A stretch of DNA of 64,000 nt. Source: Shewanella pneumatophori (lineage in GTDB: Bacteria; Pseudomonadota; Gammaproteobacteria; Enterobacterales; Shewanellaceae). The stretch lies in the NCBI RefSeq assembly GCF_023283895.1, contig NZ_JAKILB010000001.1, positions 310,001 through 374,000 on the forward strand. The letters run 5' to 3'. The number at the start of each line of letters is the position of its first letter. The stretch's first letter is position 1. Below the pieces are notes generated by a model. The model had not been told where the DNA came from. It was given only the letters and a program-made list of their open reading frames with translations, and did no database searches. Both the position numbers and the translations under genes were made by a program. This document shows, in pieces, positions 48,838-58,469 of this stretch.

Positions 48838-50505
48838 ATGACTGAATCTTTTGCTGATCTATTTGAACAATCCCTTAATGAACTTGAATTCCGTCCTGGT
48901 TCTATCGTACGTGGTGTAGTTGTAGCCATCGAAAACGGTATGGTACTAGTTGACGCAGGTCTTAAGTCTGAAAGCCCAATCCCAGCTGAACAGTTCAAGA
49001 ACGCTCAAGGCGCTCTAGAAATCGCAGTTGGCGACGAAGTTGACGTAGCTCTTGACTCTGTTGAAGATGGTTTCGGTGAAACTCAACTTTCTCGTGAGAA
49101 AGCTAAGCGTCACGAAGCTTGGATCGTTCTAGAAAAAGCGTACGAAGATGCTGAAACTGTAATCGGTATCATCAATGGTAAGGTTAAAGGCGGTTTCACT
49201 GTTGAATTAAACGGTATCCGTGCATTCCTACCAGGTTCTCTAGTTGACGTTCGCCCAGTTCGCGACACAGCTCACCTAGAAAACAAAGAATTAGAATTCA
49301 AAGTTATCAAGCTTGACCAGAAGCGTAACAACGTTGTTGTTTCTCGTCGTGCAGTTATCGAATCTGAAAGCAGCGCAGAGCGTGATGCTCTTCTTGAGAA
49401 CCTTCAAGAAGGTCAATCAGTTAAAGGTATCGTTAAGAACCTTACTGACTACGGTGCATTCGTTGATCTTGGTGGTGTTGACGGTCTTCTACATATCACT
49501 GATATGGCTTGGAAGCGTGTTAAGCACCCATCTGAAATCGTTAATGTTGGTGACGAAATCAACGTTAAAGTTCTTAAGTATGACCGTGAGCGTACACGCG
49601 TATCACTAGGTCTTAAGCAACTTGGCGAAGATCCATGGTTAGAAATCAGCAAGCGCTACCCAGAAAACACACGTTTAACTGGTCGCGTAACTAACCTAAC
49701 TGACTACGGTTGTTTCGTTGAAATCGAAGAAGGCGTTGAAGGTCTTGTTCACGTTTCTGAAATGGATTGGACTAACAAGAACATCCACCCATCTAAGGTT
49801 GTTAACCTAGGTGATGAAGTTGAAGTTCTAGTTCTAGACATCGATGAAGAGCGTCGTCGTATTTCTCTAGGTCTTAAGCAATGTAAGACTAACCCATGGG
49901 ATGACTTCGCAGAGCGTTTCAACAAGGGCGACAAGGTTTCTGGTAAGATCAAGTCAATCACTGACTTCGGTATCTTCATCGGTCTTGACGGCGGCATCGA
50001 CGGTCTAGTTCACCTTTCTGACATTTCTTGGAACGGTACTGGCGAAGACGCAGTTGCTGAATACAAGAAAGGCGACGAAATCCACGCTGTAGTTCTTTCA
50101 GTAGACCCAGAGCGTGAGCGTATCAGCTTAGGCGTTAAGCAAACTGAAGACGATCCATTCAATGCATACCTTGCTGACAAGAAGAAAGGTGTTGTAGTAA
50201 ATGGTGTTGTTACTGCAGTTGACGCAAAAGGTGTTACAATTGAACTAGCTGAGACTGTTGAAGGTTACCTTCGCGTTTCAGATATCTCTCGTGAGCGCAT
50301 CGAAGATGCATCTACAGTTTACTCTGTAGGTGACAAAGTTGAATCTAAGTTCATGGGTGTAGATCGCAAGAACCGCACCATCAGCCTATCTATCCGTGCT
50401 AAGGATGAAGCTGAAGAGAAAGAAGCAATGGCTAGCTTGAACAAGCAAGATGACGTTGCTATGAGCAGCGCAATGGCTGAAGCGTTCAAAGCAGCTCGTA
50501 AATAA
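48838..50505 (+). CDS. rpsA: Ribosomal protein S1
   Basis: 555 residues with six S1 (OB-fold) repeats, recognisable by the recurring G-x-V...[41 protein letters not shown] and [21 protein letters not shown] segments and the linkers ending in SLGLKQ. The first two repeats bind the ribosome and S2; the later ones bind mRNA. Same size as E. coli S1 (557). Codon use is strongly biased to preferred codons, as expected of a highly expressed gene. Confidence 0.97.
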   Translation: MTESFADLFEQSLNELEFRPGSIVRGVVVAIENGMVLVDAGLKSESPIPAEQFKNAQGALEIAVGDEVDVALDSVEDGFGETQLSREKAKRHEAWIVLEKAYEDAETVIGIINGKVKGGFTVELNGIRAFLPGSLVDVRPVRDTAHLENKELEFKVIKLDQKRNNVVVSRRAVIESESSAERDALLENLQEGQSVKGIVKNLTDYGAFVDLGGVDGLLHITDMAWKRVKHPSEIVNVGDEINVKVLKYDRERTRVSLGLKQLGEDPWLEISKRYPENTRLTGRVTNLTDYGCFVEIEEGVEGLVHVSEMDWTNKNIHPSKVVNLGDEVEVLVLDIDEERRRISLGLKQCKTNPWDDFAERFNKGDKVSGKIKSITDFGIFIGLDGGIDGLVHLSDISWNGTGEDAVAEYKKGDEIHAVVLSVDPERERISLGVKQTEDDPFNAYLADKKKGVVVNGVVTAVDAKGVTIELAETVEGYLRVSDISRERIEDASTVYSVGDKVESKFMGVDRKNRTISLSIRAKDEAEEKEAMASLNKQDDVAMSSAMAEAFKAARK

Positions 50506-50519
50506 TCGCCTTGAAGTTC

Positions 50520-50537
50520 AGGGGTGCTTGCGCCCCT
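50520..50537 (+). repeat. Intercistronic hairpin rpsA-ihfB
   Basis: AGGGG-tgcttgcg-CCCCT, 15 bases after the rpsA stop, no T-run. Probably a 3' stabilising hairpin or partial terminator. Confidence 0.5.
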
Positions 50538-50578
50538 AAAAGGTGACTGTGTTTGGCTTGATAAATAGAGGGTATAGG

Positions 50579-50866
50579 ATGACTAAATCCGAGCTAATCG
50601 AAAAACTTGCCACTAGGCAGTCGCAGCTGTCTGCGAAAGAAGTGGAAGCAGCTATCAAAGAAATGTTAGAGCAAATGGCCGAGACATTGGAAACTGGAGA
50701 TCGTATCGAGATCCGTGGATTTGGTAGTTTTTCACTTCATTATCGTGCACCACGCACTGGCCGTAACCCAAAGACTGGTACATCAGTTGAATTGGAAGGC
50801 AAGTACGTACCGCACTTTAAGCCAGGCAAAGAACTGCGCGAACGTGTTGACGCTGTTAACGCGTAA
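50579..50866 (+). CDS. ihfB: Integration host factor, beta subunit
   Basis: 95-residue DNA-bending protein of the HU/IHF family. [43 protein letters not shown] (beta-arm with the intercalating proline) and [14 protein letters not shown] are diagnostic of the beta subunit. ATG 50579 has AGAGGG 7 bases upstream; twelve further codons upstream are leader. rpsA-ihfB linkage is conserved. Confidence 0.96.
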   Translation: MTKSELIEKLATRQSQLSAKEVEAAIKEMLEQMAETLETGDRIEIRGFGSFSLHYRAPRTGRNPKTGTSVELEGKYVPHFKPGKELRERVDAVNA

Positions 50867-50879
50867 TTTACATTGTATT

Positions 50880-50905
50880 AAAAGCCTCCATTAGGAGGCT
50901 TTTTT
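50880..50905 (+). terminator. Terminator of ihfB
   Basis: AAAGCCTCC-atta-GGAGGCTTT with a T-run. Confidence 0.88.
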
Positions 50906-50989
50906 ATATCTAAAACTTAGGTATAGCTAGCTAGTTCACTCATTTTCTTAGATAATCAAAGCTTACCCACGCGTTCAATGGAGCTTAAC

Positions 50990-51322
50990 GTGAAGTCATT
51001 TATCATTGCCTTTTTTGTCGCTGCATTTTTTATTTTGGCACTTATATTCGGCGCCCGAAACGAGCAGGTAGTTACGATTAGCTACTTTGTTGCTCAAGGG
51101 GAGTTCAGACTTCCAGTGGTATTAGCGACCGTTTTTCTTGGTGGTTTCTTAGTGAGCTGGATATTCGCTATGTACCATATTGCAGGATTAAAATTGGCGC
51201 TACGCCGTACCAAAAAGAAATTAGCGCTAGCCGAAGCAAAGCTAGACGATACTGCGGTAACTGACGAATCAACTAAAGCTTTAATGACTAAGCAAAGTAA
51301 CGATAAAGAAGTAGACGCTTAA
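50990..51322 (+). CDS. lapA: Lipopolysaccharide assembly protein LapA (YciS)
   Basis: 110 residues with two membrane segments (about 3-22 and 42-62) and a charged coiled-coil-like C-terminus (RRTKKKLALAEAKL). AQGEFRLPVVLA between the segments matches the family. I prefer a GTG at 50990 with GGAG 6 bases upstream over the ATG at 50978, which has no ribosome site. With LapB it controls LpxC turnover. lapB begins 1 base after its stop. Confidence 0.88.
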   Translation: MKSFIIAFFVAAFFILALIFGARNEQVVTISYFVAQGEFRLPVVLATVFLGGFLVSWIFAMYHIAGLKLALRRTKKKLALAEAKLDDTAVTDESTKALMTKQSNDKEVDA

Positions 51323-51323
51323 T

Positions 51324-52484
51324 ATGTTAGAGATCCTCTTTCTGCTTCTTCCGATAGCAGCCGGTTATGGTTGGTATATGGGCCGCAGAAGTGTCAGGCA
51401 AAAACAAACTAATCAACGCAAACAGTTGAGCCGTGACTATTTCACTGGGCTTAACTTTTTACTATCTAACGAATCCGACAAAGCTGTCGATCTTTTTATC
51501 TCTATGTTAGATGTCGATGATGACACGATTGATACCCACCTTTCTTTAGGTTCGTTATTCCGCAAACGTGGTGAAGTAGACCGTTCAATCCGTATCCATC
51601 AAAACCTTATTGCTAGACCAAGCTTAACCACTGAGCAAAGAGATATTGCCATGATGGAGTTGGGCAAAGACTATCTTGCTGCCGGTTTTTATGATCGCGC
51701 AGAAGAAATATTTATCAATCTTGTTAGCCAAGATGATCATAGTGAAGAGGCTGAAACTCAGCTTATTGCAATTTATCAGGTCACTAAAGACTGGCAGAAA
51801 GCCATAAATATTATTAAAAAGCTCAAGCGCAAACGCCAAAGCGAGCTCAAACATGAGACAGCGCATTTTTATTGTGAATTGGCTAACGAAACCGATGACG
51901 ATTCGCTTAAATTAAAACACTTACAAGCGGCGATCAAACAAGATAACCAGTGCGGCCGAGCGTTGCTCACACTTGCAGAGCAATATCTTAAGCAAGAAGA
52001 TTTTAAATCTTGTAAACAAACAATAGAAAAACTCTTGGCTACAGATGTCGACTTATTTACCGATATTTTGGCAACAGCCAAACAAGCGTATTTGCTGTCT
52101 AACGATTGTATTGGTTATCAAGAATTACTGCGTCAAGCTATTGAAAATGGTGCCGGTGCGAGTGTCACCATTACGCTTGCCCAGCATATGATTGATCAAG
52201 GCGATATCAAAGATGCTGAAAAACTAATCATGGAAGGCCTTATCAGGCACCCAACCATGAAAAGTTTCCAGCATTTAATGAAAATGCACTTGCTACAAGC
52301 TGAAGAAGGGCAAGCGAAAAAAAGCTTAACCATGCTTGAGCAACTAGTAGAGCAACAAATTAAATACAGACCTGGTTACCGCTGTAGAGAGTGCGGTTTC
52401 CCATCACACAGGCTGTATTGGCATTGCCCCTCATGCAAGCAGTGGGGCAGCATAAAAAGAATTAGAGGTTTAGACGGAGAATAA
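51324..52484 (+). CDS. lapB: Lipopolysaccharide assembly protein LapB (YciM)
   Basis: 386 residues: an N-terminal membrane anchor, then TPR repeats (for example [20 protein letters not shown] and [15 protein letters not shown]) and a C-terminal rubredoxin-like metal site [18 protein letters not shown]. LapB acts with FtsH to degrade LpxC, so balancing LPS and phospholipid synthesis. Length equals E. coli LapB (389). Cotranscribed with lapA and probably pyrF (62-base gap). Confidence 0.94.
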   Translation: MLEILFLLLPIAAGYGWYMGRRSVRQKQTNQRKQLSRDYFTGLNFLLSNESDKAVDLFISMLDVDDDTIDTHLSLGSLFRKRGEVDRSIRIHQNLIARPSLTTEQRDIAMMELGKDYLAAGFYDRAEEIFINLVSQDDHSEEAETQLIAIYQVTKDWQKAINIIKKLKRKRQSELKHETAHFYCELANETDDDSLKLKHLQAAIKQDNQCGRALLTLAEQYLKQEDFKSCKQTIEKLLATDVDLFTDILATAKQAYLLSNDCIGYQELLRQAIENGAGASVTITLAQHMIDQGDIKDAEKLIMEGLIRHPTMKSFQHLMKMHLLQAEEGQAKKSLTMLEQLVEQQIKYRPGYRCRECGFPSHRLYWHCPSCKQWGSIKRIRGLDGE

Positions 52485-52546
52485 CCGTAAACCGCTATAT
52501 TGATATTAAAAACCTTATATTACCCCGCAAAGCGATTGGAGAAACA

Positions 52547-53242
52547 ATGACTGACAAGCCTATTTTAGTTGCCCTAGACTATGATAATAAAAATGATGCT
52601 TTGCAGCTTATCGATCAATTAGACCCGAACATGTGCCGCCTTAAAGTCGGCAAAGAGATGTTTACCTTATTTGGACCGCAGCTCGTCACTGACATTCATA
52701 GCCGTGGTTTTGAATTATTTCTAGATTTAAAGTTTCACGATATCCCTAACACTGTAGCTAAAGCGGTAGCTGCTGCGGCTGAATTAGGTGTATGGATGAC
52801 GAATATTCATGCCACTGGTGGTTTAGCTATGATGGAAGCGGCTAAACGTGCACTAGAGCCATATGGTGATAAAGCGCCACTGTTAATTGCAGTAACTGTG
52901 TTAACGTCTATGAGCGATGATGAGCTAAAGCTATTAGGGATTAACGTACCGGCTTCTGAGCATGTTTTACGTTTAGCTGCATTAACTCAACAGGCTGGTC
53001 TTGACGGTGTGGTATGTTCAGCACAAGAATCAAGCTTGCTAAAAGCTCAGTTTGGTCAAGATTTTAAATTGATCACCCCAGGCATTCGTCCGGTTGGTAG
53101 TGATAATGGTGACCAACATCGCGTTATGACGCCACCTCAAGCGCTAGCTGCTGGCTCTGACTATCTGGTTATTGGCCGTCCTATCACTAAAGCTGCCGAT
53201 CCATTAAAAGCACTTCAAGCAATTCACCAAACGATTGCTTAA
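52547..53242 (+). CDS. pyrF: Orotidine-5'-phosphate decarboxylase
   Basis: Last step of UMP synthesis. 231 residues, TIM barrel: [26 protein letters not shown], the catalytic Asp-Lys array [42 protein letters not shown] and [18 protein letters not shown] precedes the ATG. lapB-pyrF linkage as in E. coli. Confidence 0.96.
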   Translation: MTDKPILVALDYDNKNDALQLIDQLDPNMCRLKVGKEMFTLFGPQLVTDIHSRGFELFLDLKFHDIPNTVAKAVAAAAELGVWMTNIHATGGLAMMEAAKRALEPYGDKAPLLIAVTVLTSMSDDELKLLGINVPASEHVLRLAALTQQAGLDGVVCSAQESSLLKAQFGQDFKLITPGIRPVGSDNGDQHRVMTPPQALAAGSDYLVIGRPITKAADPLKALQAIHQTIA

Positions 53243-53257
53243 TAGATTTTTGCCGAG

Positions 53258-53353
53258 TAGGTTAGAGCTAAACAAGTTTTAAAGATTGTTAGTTCAAGAT
53301 TGTTAGTTTAAGACTGGCTGTTTTAGATACCAGTCTTAATCAGCTCTAACCTA
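53258..53353. repeat. 96-bp structured element between pyrF and the SDR gene
   Basis: Outer perfect 12-bp inverted repeat TAGGTTAGAGCT (53258-53269) / AGCTCTAACCTA (53342-53353). Inside, two tandem 14-bp units AAGATTGTTAGTTC and AAGATTGTTAGTTT (53282-53309), then a perfect 10-bp inverted repeat TTAAGACTGG / CCAGTCTTAA (53308-53317, 53330-53339). The right outer arm abuts the SDR ribosome site (AAAAGGAT). No T-run follows. It could be a cis-acting RNA or a MITE-like insertion: reading the arms as GGTTAGAGCT/AGCTCTAACC leaves TA on both sides. Confidence 0.75.
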
Positions 53354-53370
53354 AAAGGATAAATGTCACT

Positions 53371-54183
53371 ATGTTTAGCTATCAAGGAAAGAATGTTGTT
53401 GTAGTCGGTGGTACCAGTGGGATCAACTTAGGTATTGCAAAGCGTTTCTCACAAGCAGGTGCCAACGTTGCTGTTGCTAGTCGTAGTGAAGATAAAGTCA
53501 ACGCCGCAGTAGCAGAGCTTCGATTAGCTAATTCGAATGGAAATCACTTTGGTGTTTGTTTTGATGTAAGAGATTTAGATGCATTAAAACAAGGTTTTTT
53601 AACCATTAAAAACACCTTTGCCTACATAGATGTTTTAGTCAGCGGTGCCGCAGGCAATTTTCCATCATCAGCTGAAAACCTTTCTGAAAATGGCTTTAAG
53701 TCAGTGATGGATATTGACTTACTCGGTAGCTTTCAAGTGCTAAAGCAAGCTTACCCTTTGATTAACGCACGCGGTGGAGCAATCATTCAAATATCAGCCC
53801 CTCAAGCCTACGTCCCCATGCCAATGCAGGTTCATGTTTGTGCTGCTAAAGCCGGTGTGGATATGCTAACAAAGACCTTAGCAATTGAGTGGGGCAGAAA
53901 AGGGATCCGGATCAACTCAATTGTACCTGGTCCTATTGCAGGTACTGAGGGTTTTGATAGACTTGCGCCTAGTGCAGAATTACAAGCGCGTGTCGCTAAA
54001 AGTGTGCCGTTAAGACGTAATGGCGATTGTGATGATATCGCTAATGCAGCGCTATTTTTGGCGTCGGACATGGCATCTTATATTACCGGCACGGTCTTAC
54101 CTGTTGACGGTGGTTGGTCACTTGGCGGCGCTGGTGCGGCAATGGCTGAAATAGGCCAATTAGCGACGCAGCGCAAAAGCTAA
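53371..54183 (+). CDS. Short-chain dehydrogenase, 2,4-dienoyl-CoA reductase (DECR)-like
   Basis: 270-residue SDR. Cofactor loop GGTSGINLGIA with SRSEDK after beta2 (NADPH preference), SGAAGNFPSSAENLSENGFKSV, ISAPQAYVPMPMQVHVCAAKAG, EWGRKGIRINSIVPGPIAGTEG. The catalytic Tyr of classical SDRs is replaced (V-C-A-A-K), as in eukaryotic 2,4-dienoyl-CoA reductases, which the NFPSS...EWG...PGPI pattern also resembles. A role in unsaturated fatty acid oxidation is likely but inferred; the unrelated FadH is encoded 20 kb away. The ribosome site AAGGA lies directly after a structured repeat. Confidence 0.82.
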   Translation: MFSYQGKNVVVVGGTSGINLGIAKRFSQAGANVAVASRSEDKVNAAVAELRLANSNGNHFGVCFDVRDLDALKQGFLTIKNTFAYIDVLVSGAAGNFPSSAENLSENGFKSVMDIDLLGSFQVLKQAYPLINARGGAIIQISAPQAYVPMPMQVHVCAAKAGVDMLTKTLAIEWGRKGIRINSIVPGPIAGTEGFDRLAPSAELQARVAKSVPLRRNGDCDDIANAALFLASDMASYITGTVLPVDGGWSLGGAGAAMAEIGQLATQRKS

Positions 54184-54214
54184 AGCAGATAAATTGGAAA
54201 ATTAGAGAATTAGT

Positions 54215-54757
54215 ATGGCAAACCCATTTCAAGAACAACTGTTAAAAGCTGGTCTAGTTAGTAAGCAGAAAGTCAAAGACACTAAAACGCAAAAACGTCG
54301 TGATAGGAAAGCTAAGGTAGACGATGGTTCTGCTGCGCTTAAGCAAGAGATTGCTGCTAAAAAATTAGCTCAAGTTGAAAAAGATAAACAGTTAAATGAA
54401 CAACGTTTTGCTGAAGCTTCTGAAAAGGGCTTAGTACGTGGATTGGTAACTGAGTTTAAGAAATTTGCTATCACTCCGGCAAAAGACGCAGAAATTAAAT
54501 TTAACTTTACCTTTGAAAACAAGATCTATTCGATTTATGTCGACGATAAAATGCAAAGTGAGCTGCTAAATGGCCATTTAGGTATTGTGCGTCACGAAGA
54601 GCAAAGTTATTTAGTTCCACACAAGCTAGCGGAGCGGGTAAACCTGCTCGTTCCAGCGTGGGTTGGATACCTTTGGACTCAAGAAGATAATACTCAGGTT
54701 GTAGAGGAAGACGATCCATACGCTGACTATGTCATTCCTGATGATCTAATGTGGTAA
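54215..54757 (+). CDS. yaiL: DUF2058 family protein YaiL
   Basis: 180 residues aligned with E. coli YaiL: FQEQLLKAGLVSKQKVKDTKTQKRR opening, a long Lys/Glu-rich coiled-coil region (about 20-75), and the C-terminal block ending DDPYADYVIPDDLMW, nearly identical in E. coli. Annotated elsewhere as nucleoprotein/polynucleotide-associated; function not established. 31 bases after the SDR gene, likely cotranscribed. Confidence 0.9.
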   Translation: MANPFQEQLLKAGLVSKQKVKDTKTQKRRDRKAKVDDGSAALKQEIAAKKLAQVEKDKQLNEQRFAEASEKGLVRGLVTEFKKFAITPAKDAEIKFNFTFENKIYSIYVDDKMQSELLNGHLGIVRHEEQSYLVPHKLAERVNLLVPAWVGYLWTQEDNTQVVEEDDPYADYVIPDDLMW

Positions 54758-54780
54758 TTATCCAGCCACTTTAAAATTGT

Positions 54781-54813
54781 AAGCCGCACCGATACATTCA
54801 GTGCGGCTTTTTT
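54781..54813 (+). terminator. Terminator of yaiL
   Basis: AAGCCGCAC-N11-GTGCGGCTT with a T6 run. Confidence 0.88.
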
Positions 54814-55060
54814 ATTTATCTAGAAACGAGCATTATACGAACTCAAAAATGTATACAGAATATGCTACCCAGAGACCTATGAGCAGCTGAGTAGGAATCC
54901 AAACTTTATTTTTATCAAGTGTCAGAAGTTATAGTTCAACAAAAATTCGCTACAGAATGATTATCTAATAGATAGCGCAAAGGCGTGTTCGGAGAGTCGA
55001 ATTCAGTAAATAGAGTTAAAAGTTTTACTCGGTAGGGGGTGTCTTTTAAGGTAACTTCTG

Positions 55061-55088
55061 ATAGATTGAAACAACTGTTTTAATCTAT
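55061..55088 (+). promoter_or_regulatory. 12-bp hairpin directly before the acyl-CoA dehydrogenase start
   Basis: ATAGATTGAAAC-aact-GTTTTAATCTAT, perfect except one G-U pair, ending 16 bases before the ATG. It would sit at the edge of the ribosome footprint; alternatively it is an operator palindrome. Confidence 0.45.
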
Positions 55089-55104
55089 TGTTTAAGAGTA
55101 CTGT

Positions 55105-56865
55105 ATGAACCCGTATAACGCCCCGTTAGCTGAGATGCGCTTTCTACTTGAAAAAGTATTTGACGCCCCTAAAACATGGTCTGAGATGCCTGCGATGGCG
55201 GAATCGGTAGATATAGATACTGCAGCGGCTATTTTAGATGAAGCAGATAAAATATGCCGCGAGTTGATCCATCCTATAAACCGCAATGGCGATGAGCAAG
55301 GTGTTCGTCTCGAAGCTGATACTGTGATCACACCTGATGGTTATAAAGAGGTATACAACCAGTATGCAGAAGGCGGCTGGGTTGGCTTATGTGGCGATCC
55401 GGAGCTTGGCGGTATGGGTATGCCTAAAATGCTAGGTGTACTCGTTGATGAGATGGCATATAGCGCATGTAACGCTTTTACACTATATGGTTCGTTAACC
55501 GCTGGCGCTGCACTTGCCATTCATGCTCACGGTACTGAAGAGATAAAGCAGCAGTACTTACCAATGCTTTATAGCGGTGAGTGGTCTGGTGCGATGGATA
55601 TGACTGAGCCACAAGCAGGGTCAGACCTACGTAACATTCGCACTAAAGCTGTGCCTAACGACAATGGCAGCTATAACATTACTGGCAGTAAAATCTTTAT
55701 TACTGGTGGCGATCACGACCTTACTGAAAACGTTATTCACCTAGTGCTTGCTAAACTACCAAATACATCAGGGATTTCACTATTCTTAGTCCCTAAAATT
55801 AAGGTTAATCAAGACAATAGCTTAGGCGAAGCAAACGGCGTTAGCGTGGGCTCTATTGAGCACAAAATGGGTCTCAAAGGCTCAGCGACATGCGTAATGA
55901 ATTTCGATGAAGCTGAAGGGTATCTGATAGGCAAACCAAATCGTGGTTTAGTGTGTATGTTCACTATGATGAATTATGAGCGCTTGGCTATTGGTATTCA
56001 GGGCTTAGGCACTTCACAAGCTGCTTATCAAATGGCTGCTGATTACGCTAAAGAGCGTATTCAGGGCGTAGCTGCAGGCGGTTCACCAACATGTGCTACA
56101 ACCGATCCTATCTTGGTTCACGGCGATGTGAGAAGAATGCTGTTAACTATTCGCACCTTAACTGAAGCAGGTCGTGCGTTATCTGTATTCACGGGTCAGC
56201 AGTTAGATTTAGCCAAATACGCCGAAGATGCCGATGTGAAAGCGAAAGCGGCTCGCTACGTTGGTTTACTGACTCCTGTGTCAAAAGCATTTTTAAGTGA
56301 TCGCGGCTTAGACGCTGCTATCATGGCGCAGCAGGTTTTTGGTGGTCACGGTTATATTCGAGAAACAGGGATTGAACAGTTAGTGCGTGATACTCGTATT
56401 GCGCAAATCTATGAAGGCACTAACGGTATTCAAGCCATTGACTTCTTAGGCCGTAAGGTTACCGGAGACAATCTGACTGCACTGCGCGAATTAGTTGCTG
56501 AGCAAGTCACCAATATTAATAGCTATAGCAAGGTTGATGATGCAGATAAAGCTAAGGTTTTAGCTTTATTAGAGCAACTGTTAGAAGTTGCAAGCGGAGT
56601 CAATGAAAACAAGCTGAAGCAACCAGCCTTGATAAACGCATGTGCGGTTGATTATCTTGATGCCTTTGGTTACACACTTTATGGTTGTTTCTGGTTGGCA
56701 ATGGCTGATGCGGCTCAAGACCATGAAGATCCTATGTTTGCGCTGCAAAAAGCTCAGCTTAACCGTTTTTATATGGATAAGTTACTCGCTAAAGCAGAGT
56801 ATCATTTATCGCAGGTAAACAAAGGTGACTTATCAATTATGCAAATGGATGAGAACCTTTTCTAA
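55105..56865 (+). CDS. Acyl-CoA dehydrogenase (long form with C-terminal extension)
   Basis: 586-residue FAD enzyme for the first step of beta-oxidation. N-terminal acyl-CoA dehydrogenase domain, middle domain with MDMTEPQAGSDLRNIRTKA and KIFITGGDHDL, flavin-binding C-domain with QQVFGGHGYIRETGIEQLVRDT-type block and the catalytic Glu in IYEGTNGIQ, then the extra ~130-residue C-terminal domain seen in the longer bacterial members. The chain-length preference cannot be told. ATG 55105 has only a weak AAGAG ribosome site and a hairpin just upstream. Single gene, own terminator. Confidence 0.92.
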   Translation: MNPYNAPLAEMRFLLEKVFDAPKTWSEMPAMAESVDIDTAAAILDEADKICRELIHPINRNGDEQGVRLEADTVITPDGYKEVYNQYAEGGWVGLCGDPELGGMGMPKMLGVLVDEMAYSACNAFTLYGSLTAGAALAIHAHGTEEIKQQYLPMLYSGEWSGAMDMTEPQAGSDLRNIRTKAVPNDNGSYNITGSKIFITGGDHDLTENVIHLVLAKLPNTSGISLFLVPKIKVNQDNSLGEANGVSVGSIEHKMGLKGSATCVMNFDEAEGYLIGKPNRGLVCMFTMMNYERLAIGIQGLGTSQAAYQMAADYAKERIQGVAAGGSPTCATTDPILVHGDVRRMLLTIRTLTEAGRALSVFTGQQLDLAKYAEDADVKAKAARYVGLLTPVSKAFLSDRGLDAAIMAQQVFGGHGYIRETGIEQLVRDTRIAQIYEGTNGIQAIDFLGRKVTGDNLTALRELVAEQVTNINSYSKVDDADKAKVLALLEQLLEVASGVNENKLKQPALINACAVDYLDAFGYTLYGCFWLAMADAAQDHEDPMFALQKAQLNRFYMDKLLAKAEYHLSQVNKGDLSIMQMDENLF

Positions 56866-56922
56866 GTAACTAGAAATGCCATGAGACTTTAAGTCATTGA
56901 TAAATTTTGAATTGCATAAATT

Positions 56923-56951
56923 AAAAACGCCACATTAAGTGGCGTTTTTTT
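56923..56951. terminator. Terminator between acyl-CoA dehydrogenase gene and dacB
   Basis: AAAAACGCCAC-attaa-GTGGCGTTTTTTT, perfect stem between convergent genes. Confidence 0.88.
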
Positions 56952-56997
56952 ATGCTCAGGCAATAACGTTAATATTGAAGCGCCTGACGATGCTATT

Positions 56998-58407
56998 TTA
57001 TTCAATTATTGCTTGTAAAAGCAGTACGCTAAATGGCGCGATCTCCTTTTGTTTCACTGCGGGGCTATGGCCATTTTCTAAGATCACAAACGGACGGTAG
57101 TCAAAATCCTTGCCCTTAATAAAGCCTGCTAGATTAACTGCACCAAGCATAGAGCCTGTTTTTGCAAAAATATGGCCTTTAAGTGGCGCTGAACGATATC
57201 CTTTACGGTATTGCAGCGTACCAGTTTCACCAGCAATAGGCAGTAGCTCGACAAGGTGATTAAATCGCTTATCAGACTTAATAAGCTGTAATACCTGATA
57301 AAGCTGATTTGCGCTTAAAAGGTTATAGCGTGACAAACCGGAACCATCAACAATATTGGCAGACTCTAGATTTATACCCAGCTTAGTTAATATCGATATC
57401 ATCGCTTTACTGCCGTTAGTAAATGACCCGGCAACGCCAAACTTCACTTGTCCCATCCGCTTTAACAGGCTATCTGCTATCAAATTATCGGAATGCAATA
57501 ACATAGCACCTACTAGCGTATTGAGCGGTTTTGATTGGTGCTCAGCAATAAGTAGGGTATTGGCAGGTCTTTTGTTTGTCAGCAATACTTCGCCTTTAAT
57601 CGAAATTTCATTTAGCTCAAGCAGTCCGCTAATGATGTTCTGCGCATAAAGTGCTGGGTCTGAAATAGCAATAGCTAGTTTAAGCGGCTTTTTACTTGGG
57701 AAGCAGCCCGATAGGCTAAATTGATTATCGTCACTCCTATCAAGCTCTAACTCGCAAAACTCTCTAGTAGCGGTTTTGTCAAAAACTGCAGTGCTAGTAA
57801 TGGTAACCGGTTGGCTCTTGTCGTAAGTCAGTTTACCTAAATCATCTGCAAGTCTTGGCTCTAGTTTGGCGTTGATACAATTATGATTGATGACATAACG
57901 TGAAACTGGTGCTGCGTAGCAAATCCCTAAATCATCCCAGACCCAACCAGGCGCTTTGAGCGCTTCTTGTTGATTACCCACGAGATAAACATTGCCATCG
58001 ATATGCTCTAAACCTTGGCTTTTAAGTTGTTTTAAGAGTCGGTTCAAATCACGAGATGACAGTGTTGGGTCACCATCAAAACGAATAAACAGATCGCCCT
58101 CAATTCGATTGTTGGCAATACTCACATAGGAGTCTATTTGGGTTTTGAATGTGTAGTTTTCGCCTAAAGCTTGTGTCGCTGCTACCGCGGTTAAAAGCTT
58201 CATTGTACTAGCGGGTGTAAACAGTTGCTGATCATTTACTCGAAAAGCGCCGTCTGGTTCAGTGCCAACGATAACGGCGGTTTGGGAAGTTTCAGGTGCT
58301 ATTGCCGCCATCATATTGGTTAAATATTCATTAGCCGATATTGATGGAGCAAGACAAACTGCGAGTAGGGTGGAAAAAATACGGGGAGTGAATGAGCATA
58401 TTCCCAA
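56998..58407 (-). CDS. dacB: D-alanyl-D-alanine carboxypeptidase/endopeptidase (PBP4)
   Basis: Class C low-molecular-weight penicillin-binding protein trimming peptidoglycan in the periplasm. Signal peptide (FTPRIFSTLLAVCLAPSISA), SxxK in TPASTMKLLTA, SxN in HSDNLIADSLL, KTG in FAKTGSMLGAV, with the large inserted domain between the first two motifs typical of PBP4. The start is taken as a TTG at 58407 with AAGGA 7 bases upstream, giving 469 residues (E. coli 477); an in-frame GTG at 58464 would place 19 residues before the signal peptide. Confidence 0.93.
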   Translation of the reverse strand: MGICSFTPRIFSTLLAVCLAPSISANEYLTNMMAAIAPETSQTAVIVGTEPDGAFRVNDQQLFTPASTMKLLTAVAATQALGENYTFKTQIDSYVSIANNRIEGDLFIRFDGDPTLSSRDLNRLLKQLKSQGLEHIDGNVYLVGNQQEALKAPGWVWDDLGICYAAPVSRYVINHNCINAKLEPRLADDLGKLTYDKSQPVTITSTAVFDKTATREFCELELDRSDDNQFSLSGCFPSKKPLKLAIAISDPALYAQNIISGLLELNEISIKGEVLLTNKRPANTLLIAEHQSKPLNTLVGAMLLHSDNLIADSLLKRMGQVKFGVAGSFTNGSKAMISILTKLGINLESANIVDGSGLSRYNLLSANQLYQVLQLIKSDKRFNHLVELLPIAGETGTLQYRKGYRSAPLKGHIFAKTGSMLGAVNLAGFIKGKDFDYRPFVILENGHSPAVKQKEIAPFSVLLLQAIIE

Positions 58408-58469
58408 AAGTTCGTCCTTGTTTATATTAATATTAACTAGAGTAGGGCGTAATAATCGTTGCACAAATC

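Larger units (their letters stand above)
54758..55104. other. Intergenic region before the acyl-CoA dehydrogenase gene
   Basis: Holds the yaiL terminator and a hairpin just upstream of the next start codon (both listed). The middle ~230 bases show nothing I can name. Confidence 0.45.
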
